Below, one piece after another: positions 16,589 through 24,554 of a stretch of 64,000 nucleotides of DNA. A program made the translations under genes and the position numbers. Positions within the stretch are counted from its first letter, which is position 1; each line of letters opens with the position of its first letter. The stretch comes from Actinospineispora spinosispora DSM 44797. Its GTDB lineage: Bacteria; Actinomycetota; Actinomycetes; Mycobacteriales; Pseudonocardiaceae. The notes below the pieces were generated by a model. It made no database searches. It saw only the letters and a list, made by a program, of their open reading frames with translations, and had not been told where the DNA came from. The stretch lies in assembly GCF_000429025.1 (NCBI RefSeq), contig NZ_AUBB01000040.1, positions 1 through 64,000 on the forward strand, written 5' to 3'.

Positions 16589-17790
16589 CTGGCGCCACCC
16601 CAGACGGTGCGCAGGGCGGCATCGAAGGCGGGGTCGTGGACATCGACGTGTCCGTAGACCTCGTCGACGGTGGCGGCCGAAGCCCACCCGCCGGCGTCGC
16701 GGGCGATCAGCAGGTTGCCGTAGGCGGCGTCGAGAACCGCGGAGGTGAACGAGTGCCGGAACGCGTGCGGCTTCACCAGCCCCAGGCCAGCGCGTTCCCC
16801 GGCCCGGGCGAGCATCCGCCGCGCCCCAACTGGCGCCCATGGCTGCCCGGCGCCGACGCCGTGGAGCTGGACCAGGAGCATGCCGTGCCCGGCGCCGCGC
16901 GGGTACTCGGTAGTCAGGTAGTCGAAGTAGGTGTGGATCATCGCCGGGCTCACCCGCTTGATCAGCTCACAAGTCACCGCGCCGCACTCGGTCCGCCAGG
17001 GTTGCTTGGTATTGGCCTCGGCCCGGTTCGGGTTGTCCGAGCGGTGGCAGACGTGCAGGTGCGGGCTTCGGCACTCGCCGCAGGCCACGTTCGCCCGCAG
17101 GTGCAGGTCGACCAGATGCAGCCCGCAGAGCTCACCGATCCGCAGCCCGCCGTCGGCAAGCCAGGTCACCACCAGCCGATCGCGAGCGGCGTTCACCACC
17201 TCCAGCAGTCGCTCCCGGGCGCCGTCGGGCAGCATTTTCGGATGCCGGCGGTGCGGACGCTTGGGCGCGAGCGGGTTCGCCGGCATCGTCGCGGTCACGT
17301 GTCCGAGGAACGCGCGACGGCGATCCGCCCGCGACGGCAGGTGGGTGCCGTCGAGCTTCTCGCCGAGCTCGACACCGACACCGAGCGAGGCCTGATGCCG
17401 GTAGAAGCCCTTCAGACACGCTGCCGCGGCCGACAGCGCGGACCGGCCGTAGGGGCACTTGCCGACCCGCCAGGGCTCCCCGAGCGGCATCCGGACCTCG
17501 GCGCCGACGATGCCCATGTAGCGCTGCAGGTCCCGCAGCTCGACCGCCTCGAAGGCCAGACACTCACGCTCGAGCCACCGCAGATGATCGACCAACAAGT
17601 ACGCGTAGGTCCGCCGCGTCCCCGAGCCGTCATGCAGACGCAGGAACCGGTCTGCCTCGTAGTGGACCGTCCCCTCGGGCCACACGATCGTCCACGACCG
17701 CCGCCCACCCTTCTGCTGGATCTGCTGGACCCGCAGGTCCCCGATCACGACGTGCCGTACCACTCGTCCTCCGTACCGACTCCAGGCCAT
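16585..17790 (-). CDS. tnpA: tnpA-like tyrosine recombinase
   Basis: 401 aa from ATG 17790 (an in-frame start at 17847 would add 19 residues). Tyrosine-recombinase catalytic motifs are all present: Arg in DGGLRIGELCGLHL, HxxR in KPHAFRHSFTSAVL, a GGWAS block in place of the LGH motif, and the nucleophile Tyr in VDEVYGHVD. The central part has several Cys and His residues (CGECRSPHLHVCH) that may bind zinc. It is the first gene of the tnpA-tnpB-tnpC trio, and its stop overlaps the tnpB start (GTGA). With TnpB it should carry out strand exchange at the 6-bp core GCCGAC. The only intact gene of the element. Confidence 0.85.
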   Translation of the reverse strand: MAWSRYGGRVVRHVVIGDLRVQQIQQKGGRRSWTIVWPEGTVHYEADRFLRLHDGSGTRRTYAYLLVDHLRWLERECLAFEAVELRDLQRYMGIVGAEVRMPLGEPWRVGKCPYGRSALSAAAACLKGFYRHQASLGVGVELGEKLDGTHLPSRADRRRAFLGHVTATMPANPLAPKRPHRRHPKMLPDGARERLLEVVNAARDRLVVTWLADGGLRIGELCGLHLVDLHLRANVACGECRSPHLHVCHRSDNPNRAEANTKQPWRTECGAVTCELIKRVSPAMIHTYFDYLTTEYPRGAGHGMLLVQLHGVGAGQPWAPVGARRMLARAGERAGLGLVKPHAFRHSFTSAVLDAAYGNLLIARDAGGWASAATVDEVYGHVDVHDPAFDAALRTVWGGAR

Positions 17791-17876
17791 GACAGACGTC
17801 CCGGTCCCGGTCGGTAAACGAGTCCACGACGCCCACGTCGCAGACACATACGGACAATCACGAGCAGCGCAACTCG

Positions 17877-17887
17877 CGGTCGGTAAA
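17877..17887 (+). repeat. Tn554-like element, right terminal inverted repeat
   Basis: CGGTCGGTAAA, exact complement of 13308-13318. Followed by the second GCCGAC hexamer at 17888-17893. Confidence 0.85.
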
Positions 17888-17893
17888 GCCGAC

Positions 17894-19234
17894 GATCAGC
17901 CACTCGTCGAGCAAGTCTTGGAGCTGGTCCGGCGTCCAGACCGGCGTGACATCGCGCCCGCGCTGGGTGGTCGCGGCCTTGAACCCGGCGACGTGCTGTG
18001 CGAACAGCGTCTTGATCTCGGTGAACGTCGCCTCGACCACGGCCTTGTCGGTCGGGGTGTCCGTGCGCGCGGGCTGGATGGAGATCCCGAGACGTTCGCA
18101 GGCGCGGGCGAACGTCTCGGAGACGAACACCCTGCCGTGGTCGATCACGACCTGCTCCGGGACGATGACCGGCCGCGCCGCGGCCTCGCGCATCCGCGCG
18201 TCGATCGTCAGCAGCCGCTCGTGTGGCAGCCGCGAGGCCGACATCCGCAGCGCCTCAGCCCATCGTGGCCGCGTCGGTTCCGGGACCAGCATCTTCGCCA
18301 GCAGCAGCGCCGCGTCGACCGCCTTGGTGCCCACCGGGCGGAGCGCCGCCGCGGCGATGGTGCGCGAGGCGACGTCGACGGCGATCGTCAGATCCGCCCG
18401 GACCGGGACGCCCTCGGCGGCGAAGACAAGCACGCCGATCGGCGTGGAGTCGATCTGGACCTGCTCACCGGGCCGCGCCGCCGCCGTCGCGGTAAACGCC
18501 CCGGCCGACCGGTTCGCCGTCTGCCGCCAGGTCACCGCCGAACCGAACGTGTGCCGCCCGACCGCCATCCGCTCCACCAGCTCGTAGAAGGCGCTGCGCC
18601 CCGGAAGCGGCACCACCGTGACGCCGTGCAGCTCCTCGACCCGCTCGGTGGCGCGGCGGATCAGCCGTGACCGGGTGCCCGTTGAGACGTCCGTCTCCGC
18701 CGTGATCAGCTCCCGCAGCACCTCGACCAGCCGCGCGTCGGCCCGCCCGGTGGCCTCGAACGTGCGCGCGGCGCGCTGATCGATCGGACCTCAGAGCCCC
18801 TGTGCGTCGAACCGGGCGCGCTTGCGCTCGATCGTGCGCGGGCTGACGCCCAGCTCAGCGGCCTTGGCCTGCACCCGGTCGGCCGCCGAGGTCGTGCTCG
18901 GGTCGAAACCGGGGCGCGCGGAGGTGCCCGGCGCGGCGCCGGGCGGCAGCCCGGTCGCCATCTCCACCAGGTGATCACGCCAGCGCTCCGCCTCCGAGAC
19001 CACCTCGTCGGGCAGGGACTCCAGCAGCCCGAACGGCTCCATCGCCGGCAGGCTCACGCTGTCCAGAACCGCGAAGTCCGCAGCGGCCATCAGGTGCCCG
19101 GCCAGCACCACCTGCTCCCTACCGGAGTCCGCGCGCAGCCGCACCTGCGTGCCCGCGAGCTCGACCACCAGATGCTCGTCGCCGTCGAACGTGACCCGAT
19201 CACCCACCCGCAGCACTGCCCCGGCCGACGTCAC
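17894..19234 (-). pseudogene. tnsB-like DDE transposase, 5' part
   Basis: Mu/TnsB-type transposase. N-terminus (GTG 19234, overlapping the tnsA stop) reads VLRVGDRVTFDGDEHLVVEL and continues to an HTH-like ELGVSPRTIERKRARFDAQG. An in-frame TGA at 18791-18793 follows, where a Trp is expected. Coding resumes in the same frame (DQRAARTFEATGRADARLVE). The DDE core is present: Asp in EQVQIDSTPIGVLV, Asp in VVIDHGRVFVSE, Glu in TDKAVVEATFTEIK. The gene is then interrupted after LDEWLIVG by the Tn554-like element, and its end is at 13010-13307. With tnsA it forms the heteromeric transposase of Tn7-like elements. Dead by stop, insertion, frameshift and 3' loss. Confidence 0.8.
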
Positions 19235-19988
19235 GAGCCCACCGTCGCGGCCGTGACAAGGACTTCCGGGTGCAGTGGCCGGTCCAATTCGGCGTGCAGG
19301 TCACCCAGCCAGAGCAGGTGGAACAACACCGGCAGCACCGCGATCGGATCGCCGACCTCCTCGGCCCCATCGAGCAACCCGACCGGAGTCGCGAACCCCG
19401 CGCGCAGCGCGACGGCGACGGTGTCGCGCATGTGGCGCGGGTGCCGGTAGCCGGCCAGCCAGCGCACATTCGCCAGCAACACTTCCGGTGATGCCCCGGC
19501 CACCTCGTAACGCCAGCCCAGCGCCACGCAGGCCTCCGCCGTCGCGTCGAACGCCGCCCGGTCGCGGGGCTTGATCCGGTCTGCCGCGCGGACGTCGAGC
19601 AACAGCGCGGACCCGTCCACCAGACGCGCGAAGTAGTCCGGCGTGTGCGAACGAGCCTTGCCCTCCGCCGTGGTCCAGAACAGCCAGAACGGCTGCGAGG
19701 CGATGCCAACGATGTCCGGATCGAAGTCCAGCAGCACCAGTCGATCACGCTCAAGCCACGACTCGTAGCCCACCAACGTGCCGGTCGTGGCCGTCCACCA
19801 GCGTCCGTTGAGTGGCGCTGCCCCTTGTCCGAGGGGAACCCGCGCACCAGCGTGCACGTCTCGAACGGCACTGACCAGGCCTCGGTCAACGCGATGCGCT
19901 GCTCATCACGCTCGTCGACGTACGTGAGCTCGAACCGCTCGCCCAGCGTCGGCGGCGCCCCGCCGGGGAGGTGATCAAGCGTCGGCAC
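19231..19988 (-). pseudogene. tnsA-like endonuclease, frameshifted
   Basis: First part from ATG 19988 reads FELTYVDERDEQRIALTEAW, SVPFETCTLVRGFPSDKGQR. After a shift near 19825 it continues WWTATTGTLVGYESWLERDR, LVLLDFDPDIVGIASQPFWL, then SHTPDYFARLVDGSALLLDV. This matches the TnsA N-terminal endonuclease domain, which cuts the non-transferred strand in Tn7-like transposition. The acidic residues of YESWLE and HTPDYF are candidates for the active site. It overlaps tnsB by GTGA, the usual coupling. No tnsC, tnsD or target-selection gene is seen nearby, so the element is a relic. Confidence 0.7.
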
Positions 19989-20045
19989 GGCGGCATTCTC
20001 TCGGGCGACGCGAGCGCTGCCTCACCGGCCCCGACGAGTACCCCC

Positions 20046-20099
20046 GGACACCGACACCATCACCGACAACTAGGTCCGGACACCGACAACTTCTGTCGG
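20046..20099. repeat. Short repeats at the likely end of the Tn7-like relic
   Basis: GGACACCGACAC at 20046, CACCGACAAC at 20061 and GGACACCGACAAC at 20078, with an inverted TGTCGG at 20094. They lie just upstream of tnsA, where Tn7-like elements carry repeated TnsB-binding sites. I could not find the opposite end. Confidence 0.45.
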
Positions 20100-20208
20100 A
20101 CGAGGTACCACTCCCTGTGGATGGTTGACCTACAGGAAGTAGTCATAGGGAAAGAACTACAGGGTGGTGCTGAAAGCGGCCTGTGACCAGCGGTTTCGAA
20201 GGGTAAGC

Positions 20209-20438
20209 GTGCCCTGTTTCTGCGTGAGGCGTGTCCTGTTTCTGCGTACCCACCTGGTCAGACGCAGTTCAGGCGTGCCCCGCTTCTGCGTCAGATGTGC
20301 CCTGTTTCTGCGCTGAGCGTGCCCCGTTTCTGCGTGGACAGCTGTGTTCAGGGGTTTCGGGTGCCCAGATGTGCCCTGTTTCTGCGTGGACAACGCTGAC
20401 CAGTGCGGCGAGCGCTGTGATGTGCCCTGTTTCTGCGT
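20209..20438 (+). repeat. Seven iterons upstream of repA (plasmid origin)
   Basis: Copies of GTGCCCTGTTTCTGCGT start at 20209, 20231, 20275, 20297, 20319, 20371 and 20422, with one to three changes in some. Spacings of 22, 44, 22, 22, 52 and 51 bp put the first five close to the same face of the helix. They sit directly before a RepA gene, the standard layout of iteron-controlled replication origins. The last two are followed by GGACAAC. Confidence 0.85.
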
Positions 20439-20502
20439 GGACAACTTGCCGGGATCCGTAAGTCCTCGGTAGTTGCGCCAACCTGTGGCAGTCTCCCGAT
20501 CC

Positions 20503-21417
20503 ATGAGCCGTTCAGCTGACCTAGCCTTCGTGAGGCGCGCGGCGGAGCTCTGGGATCACGACGACCCGGAGATCGGATACCACCCTCGGCTGTTCTGTCA
20601 GCTCGTGCTGCCGTACAAGGACCCGGGGGATGTGCCAGTCTGGGGTCGGCGCAACGGCGACAGATCGCTAACCATCGAGCCCGGGCGCAAGTTGGACCGC
20701 GACGGAAACCCGTTCTGTTGGGGTTACCCGTACGGAACGATCCCACGGCTACTTCTCACCTGGCTGGCCACCGAGGCTGTGCGAACTCAGAGCCCGGAGC
20801 TGGTGCTCGGCGAGAGCTTGAGTGACTTCATGGGGCAGCTCGGACTTGCCCCGACCGGTGGGGTGCGCGGCAACATCACCCGACTCCGTGATCAGATGAA
20901 CAGACTGTTCAAGGCGCGGGTCTCCGTTGAATACGACGGAAACGCGATGATGGATGCGGGCGTCCAGCTCAACATTGCCACGGCGCGTTCGTTGTGGTGG
21001 AGCGATGACGACCGTAACGCGAGCCAACGATCGCTCATGCCATCGATCGTTGTGCTGAGCGACACGTTTTTCAAGGAAGTGCTTGAACATCCGGTACCAG
21101 TGTCGGCGGACGCGCTGCGTGCGCTGCGTGGTTCTCCGCTGCGGCTGGACATCTACGCCTGGCTGACCCACCGGATGTCGTACCTGAACCGTCGGACCAC
21201 CGTTACCTGGGATCAGCTGCGCTTCCAGTTCGGCTCACAGTGTGCCGACAACCGGTTCGGACGGGCGAAGTTCAAAGACATGTTCACCAAGCAGCTAGCG
21301 CATGTACTACTGGTCTATCCCGAGGCACACGCCGAGGCGACCAGCGTGGGCGTCGTTCTGAAGCCGAGTCGGACGCACGTCCCGTTCAGAGGCGTGCGGG
21401 CACTGACGAGCAACTGA
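20503..21417 (+). CDS. repA: Iteron-type plasmid replication initiator RepA
   Basis: 304 aa from ATG 20503; a TTG at 20473 would add 10 residues. It matches the plasmid RepA family seen with IncW-like iteron origins: FCQLVLPYKDPGDVPVWGRR, an early segment GYPYGTIPRLLLTWLATEAV, RGNITRLRDQMNRLF, and a later SPLRLDIYAWLTHRMSYLNR followed by QLRFQFGSQ. These are two winged-helix-like halves expected to bind the iterons at 20209-20438, to start replication, and to repress this gene when dimeric. It is the second replication gene in the window. Its replicon lies beyond the transposon region, so this may be a plasmid cointegrate. Confidence 0.85.
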   Translation: MSRSADLAFVRRAAELWDHDDPEIGYHPRLFCQLVLPYKDPGDVPVWGRRNGDRSLTIEPGRKLDRDGNPFCWGYPYGTIPRLLLTWLATEAVRTQSPELVLGESLSDFMGQLGLAPTGGVRGNITRLRDQMNRLFKARVSVEYDGNAMMDAGVQLNIATARSLWWSDDDRNASQRSLMPSIVVLSDTFFKEVLEHPVPVSADALRALRGSPLRLDIYAWLTHRMSYLNRRTTVTWDQLRFQFGSQCADNRFGRAKFKDMFTKQLAHVLLVYPEAHAEATSVGVVLKPSRTHVPFRGVRALTSN

Positions 21418-21776
21418 ACTCTTCGCCTGCGGTCACCGCGTCATCGTGGTGGGTGGATCTCTGAACCAAGATCCGATTGGGTAGTCCCGGCTTCACCTTG
21501 CCGACCTGGACGAAACGCAGGCCCGAGCGTCTCGACATTCTGCGCTCGTCTAACCCGAAGTGCGGGCCGCAGTCCATCTTCATCAAACGGTATCAAGAAT
21601 CTGCCTGTGGCCCTCACCCCAGAGCCCGCTCGACATAGTGCGAACCTGGCAGGTGACGAAGATTCGGGAGTTCCGCAGCTCGATGAATCCGTCTCGGATC
21701 ATCCCCTGGTGCTGTACACCTCTTACTCGTGGCGCATTCGTCCCGACTTTCTCTCTGGGTTGTTCAATGGGTCCGG
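21418..21776. other. Intergenic stretch between repA and the tmRNA gene
   Basis: About 360 bases with no gene that I can support; the open frames are short and inconsistent. A -10-like TATGCT at 21777-21782 lies about 25 bases before the tmRNA 5' end. Between them is a small hairpin (GACCAG ... CTGGTC). Confidence 0.4.
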
Positions 21777-21807
21777 TATGCTGGGACCAGATTTGCTCTG
21801 GTCAGCG

Positions 21808-22140
21808 GGGGGTGAACGGTTTCGACTCTGGACGTCGAGTCAGGGGAAGCGTGCAGGTGCAGGCGAGAGACCACTTGAAGAGTTATCGCACAGCGAATAA
21901 GCGCCAGCAAGGTTGACGCCGACGCTACTCAGCACGATTTCGCAATCGTAGGCTGAACAAGGGGACTCACCGTTCGACCCGGTCGCGGGGTCGAACAGGA
22001 CATTGAACAGCGACTGGGCTCGTCACACCGAACTCGTCCGCGTGAGCGGTGGAGCCGAGCAGAGACCCAGCGGACTGCGCACGGAGAAGCCCTGGTGACA
22101 CGCCAGAGGACCCGGGTTCGATTCCCGACACCTCTCCACC
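21808..22140 (+). ncRNA. ssrA: tmRNA with an unusual tag ending in AIVG
   Basis: The 5' end GGGGGTGAACGGTTTCGAC and the segment GGGAAGCGTGCAGGTGCAGG match the tRNA-like start of mycobacterial tmRNAs. The 3' end carries GCGGACTGCGCACGGAGAAG and a T-arm GGGTTCGATTCCCG. The resume region AATAAGC-GCC is as in Mycobacterium. From GCC at 21903 the tag frame reads ASKVDADATQHDFAIVG and stops at TGA 21954-21956. Normal bacterial tags end in Leu-Ala-Ala or Val-Ala-Ala, which ClpXP-type proteases read; this one does not. The third acceptor pair is G-U, the alanine identity element. Compared with the usual CACCTCC-A-CCA end, the window reads CACCTCTCC-A-CCT, two bases longer. A terminator-like hairpin follows. 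Confidence 0.85.
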
Positions 22141-22143
22141 TAC

Positions 22144-22191
22144 GGTGGGTGGGTACAAGACGACCTTTCGAGGTTCTCGAGCCCACCCACC
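22144..22191 (+). terminator. Terminator-like hairpin after the tmRNA
   Basis: GGTGGGTGGG at 22144-22153 pairs perfectly with CCCACCCACC at 22182-22191; the arms are 28 nt apart, with a smaller inner hairpin around TTTCGAGGTTCTCGAG. A weak AT stretch follows. Between here and the TetR gene (22192-22440) I see no gene. Confidence 0.6.
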
Positions 22192-22440
22192 ACCAATTAA
22201 GCGCCGGCAGCTCGCATACTGCTCGCTCCTGGTGTATTGATCCTAAGCTGCGGAATTTTTCACAGTCAACGGCGTAGTGGATTTTCTGGTCCGGAATAAA
22301 GTATTCGCCGACTTCTACTCGCTTCTGGGTGATGAAGAATTTAAAGAAGTTGATGCTGCGCACTGATGAGCAGTCCATCTAGGCTTGGATGCCGTTGCCG
22401 AGCTCGGCGAGGACCGGGGTGATCCACGTCGATGTGCTGA

Positions 22441-22463
22441 TACTATCTACTGTAGGAGGTAGT
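22441..22463. promoter_or_regulatory. Imperfect palindrome over the ribosome site of the TetR gene
   Basis: ACTATCTACTGTAGGAGGTAGT is close to self-complementary and covers the AGGAGG ribosome site, 2-4 bases before ATG 22465. Binding here by the TetR product would block its own expression; inferred from position. Confidence 0.4.
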
Positions 22464-22464
22464 A

Positions 22465-23085
22465 ATGGCGGATCGAGCGCGACCGCTCGGTCGTCCGCGC
22501 CGGGTCGAGGACGAGGACGTCTTCGCGGCGATGGGCGTCGTGTTGCTTCGGGTCGGACTGTCGCGACTCTCGGTTCAGCTCATCGCCGACGAGCTGGCGA
22601 TCACCCCAGCCGCGTTGCGCCAGCGGTTCGGCGGAAAGGCGGAGCTGTTGACCGCCTTCCATCAACGGGGGACCGAACAGATTCGGACCGGACTCGTAGC
22701 GGCGCTGGCCGAGGACGGGAGAGAACCACTGACCGTGCTGCGGTCTGTGGTGCGCGCCTCGGTGGCGCAGATCGAAGAACCCGACCACGTGATGAACGCA
22801 TTGTCGGTGTTCACCGGAGGCGGCGGCGACCCGCGCCTGCGACTGCTCATCGCCGAGCGGCTCGAGCTCGGCATCACGCACACCGCGACCCTACTCGAGC
22901 GAGCCATCACCGAGGGGTCGCTTGCCGGGATCAGAGCCCGGGCCTTGGCCGAGCATCTCCAGCGATGCATCGTCGGCACCTGTCTGATTTGGTCGACCGG
23001 TCAGGCACGGCAGCCGCTCTGCGACGAGCTCGACGCGCTGCTCGATCTGGTACTCGCTCCATACCTCCGCACCACATCCCAGTGA
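22465..23085 (+). CDS. TetR-family transcriptional regulator
   Basis: 206 aa. The N-terminal HTH is at about residues 25-60 (LSVQLIADELAITPAALRQR, then FGGKAELLTAF). The C-terminal two thirds are an all-helical ligand domain of typical length. The gene is followed after 21 bases by a carboxymuconolactone-decarboxylase-like gene on the same strand, so the two are probably one operon and the regulator likely controls that enzyme. The ligand is unknown. Confidence 0.85.
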   Translation: MADRARPLGRPRRVEDEDVFAAMGVVLLRVGLSRLSVQLIADELAITPAALRQRFGGKAELLTAFHQRGTEQIRTGLVAALAEDGREPLTVLRSVVRASVAQIEEPDHVMNALSVFTGGGGDPRLRLLIAERLELGITHTATLLERAITEGSLAGIRARALAEHLQRCIVGTCLIWSTGQARQPLCDELDALLDLVLAPYLRTTSQ

Positions 23086-23106
23086 TCCCCGAGAGGACCA
23101 GTTGAC

Positions 23107-24018
23107 ATGCGATCCGACACCATCCCTCGCCCCACAGCCCCACGCATCGCGCCCATCGACATCGCGGATCTCACCGCTGAGCAGCGCAAACTGCTGGTCG
23201 GTGCCTCAACGGTCGTGCAGGTTCTCGCGCACCGCGACGAACTACTCGGCGCCTGGATCACCTTCGCCGGACGAGTGATCTCGGACAGTCCGCTGACCGG
23301 ACGTGACCGGGAGCTGGTCATCCTGCGGGTTGCGCTGCGGACCCGCTGCGCTTACGAGTGGGCCAACCACACCGTCGCGGCGCAGATGTACGGTCTGTCC
23401 GTCAGCGAGGTCTGTGCGCTGGCCGACGAGACGGCGACCTGGTCGGATTCCGACGCCGTGCTCCTGGCCGCCGTCGACGAACTCTGTGCTGACAACGCCC
23501 TGTCTGACCCTACCTGGGCGGCACTTCGACACACCCTCGATGAGGGCGCGATCCTCTCCCTGATCATGCTGATCGGTTTTTACCAGATGACTGCCGGCGT
23601 GCTCAACGGCGTCGGGGTACAGCCCGAGGATGGTCGGCCGCCGCTCGGGGAACCGTATAAGCCCGGTGCATCCATACCGACCGCGCCAGCGTCGCCGACC
23701 ACCGCCACGGGTCTGGCGAAGGTCTCGGGGACCTGGGCCGTGACATTCCACCACCCGGCCGGGGACCAGCGGCTCACCCTGAGGTTGGCGGTCGAGGACA
23801 CCACGCTGACCGGGACAGTCAGCAGCCCCGCGCTCGGCATCGACGTCGACCTCACCGACGGCGTCGCTGACGGCGGCCACATCACTGGCGCCAGCCACAT
23901 CACCACACCGTTCGATATGAGCCTCGGCTGGGACGGCCACGTCGTCGATGACACCATCGCGGGCCAGGTCGAAGTACCCGGGGCAGGTGCGTATCCCTTC
24001 GACGGCACCCGTGAGTGA
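23107..24018 (+). CDS. Carboxymuconolactone-decarboxylase-like protein fused to a beta domain
   Basis: 303 aa. Residues ~40-180 form a CMD/AhpD-like helical domain with the RTRCAYEWANHTVAAQMYGL motif, in which Cys, Glu and His of CxxEWxxH are the usual active-site set. After a Pro/Ala/Thr linker (about 195-210), residues ~212-303 form a second domain rich in beta strands (GTWAVTFHHPAGDQRLTLRL ... LGWDGHVVDDTIAGQVEVPG) that resembles the small barrel domains found alone in some actinobacterial proteins. The first part suggests a reductase or decarboxylase of aromatic or peroxide chemistry, and the fusion is unusual. Co-transcribed with the TetR gene upstream. Confidence 0.75.
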   Translation: MRSDTIPRPTAPRIAPIDIADLTAEQRKLLVGASTVVQVLAHRDELLGAWITFAGRVISDSPLTGRDRELVILRVALRTRCAYEWANHTVAAQMYGLSVSEVCALADETATWSDSDAVLLAAVDELCADNALSDPTWAALRHTLDEGAILSLIMLIGFYQMTAGVLNGVGVQPEDGRPPLGEPYKPGASIPTAPASPTTATGLAKVSGTWAVTFHHPAGDQRLTLRLAVEDTTLTGTVSSPALGIDVDLTDGVADGGHITGASHITTPFDMSLGWDGHVVDDTIAGQVEVPGAGAYPFDGTRE

Positions 24019-24122
24019 TGAAGGCACCCTGGATAACTTTGTCATAGCAACTGAGATCGGCCTCGGCTCATCGATTTCCGCGACGCCTGAATGCGCGAGC
24101 ATGATCGCCATACTCCGCGGGC

Positions 24123-24368
24123 GTGGACCTCAACAGGCCCTCGATCGTCCGGGTGTACCACTATGTCCGGGGCGGCAAGGAACACTTCGAGGGTGGACTC
24201 GGCACGGGTCGCTTTCGCACCTGGGCCGGGCACCTGCGATTCTTCGAAGGGCTCGAGCTGGTCGAGCCGAGTCTGCTGTACGTCAACGACTGGCGCCCGG
24301 ACGAACTCACCCCAACCGACAGCCCGGTGCACACCCTTCAGGTGGGCGGCATCGGGCGTAAGTCCTGA
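24123..24368 (+). pseudogene. SAM-dependent methyltransferase (Methyltransf_19 type) with internal deletion
   Basis: Only 81 codons. The start, DLNRPSIVRVYHYVRGGKEH, is the typical N-terminus of the actinobacterial S-adenosylmethionine methyltransferases that begin with a DxxRPSxARVYDYxLGGK motif. The end, LRFFEGLELVEPSLLYVNDW then RPDE, is their typical C-terminus. The roughly 200 residues that should lie between, including the SAM-binding loop, are absent with the frame kept. It is therefore a deletion derivative without activity. Confidence 0.65.
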
Positions 24369-24383
24369 CCGCGCGGGACACAG

Positions 24384-24532
24384 TCAGGACTCGGCGAGTA
24401 ACTCGCGCAGGATGTCCCTGGTGCGCGACGCAGTCCAGAGGGCGACGCTTGCGGCGTTGCCGTGGAACGCACCTGACGCGTGGTGCGCCGATCCGCGATC
24501 GCCGTCGTGCGGCGTCACTGATGTGACACCCT
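24384..24532 (-). pseudogene. C-terminal fragment of an unknown protein
   Basis: The minus strand reads SGAFHGNAASVALWTASRTR, then DILRELLAES and a stop at 24384. It is coherent over about 48 codons but has no start or family that I can name. Probably the tail of a lost gene. Confidence 0.3.
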
Positions 24533-24554
24533 AGGCCGGGAGGCCGCGCTCTCG

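Larger units (their letters stand above)
13308..17887 (-). mobile_element. Tn554-like element (tnpA-tnpB-tnpC), 4,580 bp
   Basis: Ends are TTTACCGACCG at 13308-13318 and CGGTCGGTAAA at 17877-17887, an 11-bp perfect terminal inverted repeat. The 6 bases GCCGAC flank it on both sides (13302-13307, 17888-17893). It carries two tyrosine recombinases and a small HTH/coiled-coil protein in the order known for Tn554 (TnpA, TnpB, TnpC), all on the minus strand. The element splits a tnsB-like gene, and removing it with one GCCGAC copy restores the host reading frame. There is no cargo gene between the recombinases and the ends. tnpB and tnpC are frameshifted, so this copy is probably immobile unless those shifts are sequence errors. 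Confidence 0.85.

Noticed and set aside
13919..17817. Long plus-strand open frames opposite the recombinase genes (for example 13919-15223, 15332-16237, 16636-17817)
   Set aside because: They are mirror frames of the tnpB and tnpA genes in GC-rich DNA; the minus strand carries the catalytic motifs, the plus strand shows none.
22160..22378. Minus-strand frame reading KRVEVGEYFIPDQKIHYAVD
   Set aside because: The piece looks protein-like but runs into the tmRNA terminator and tmRNA; no start, family or neighbours support a gene.
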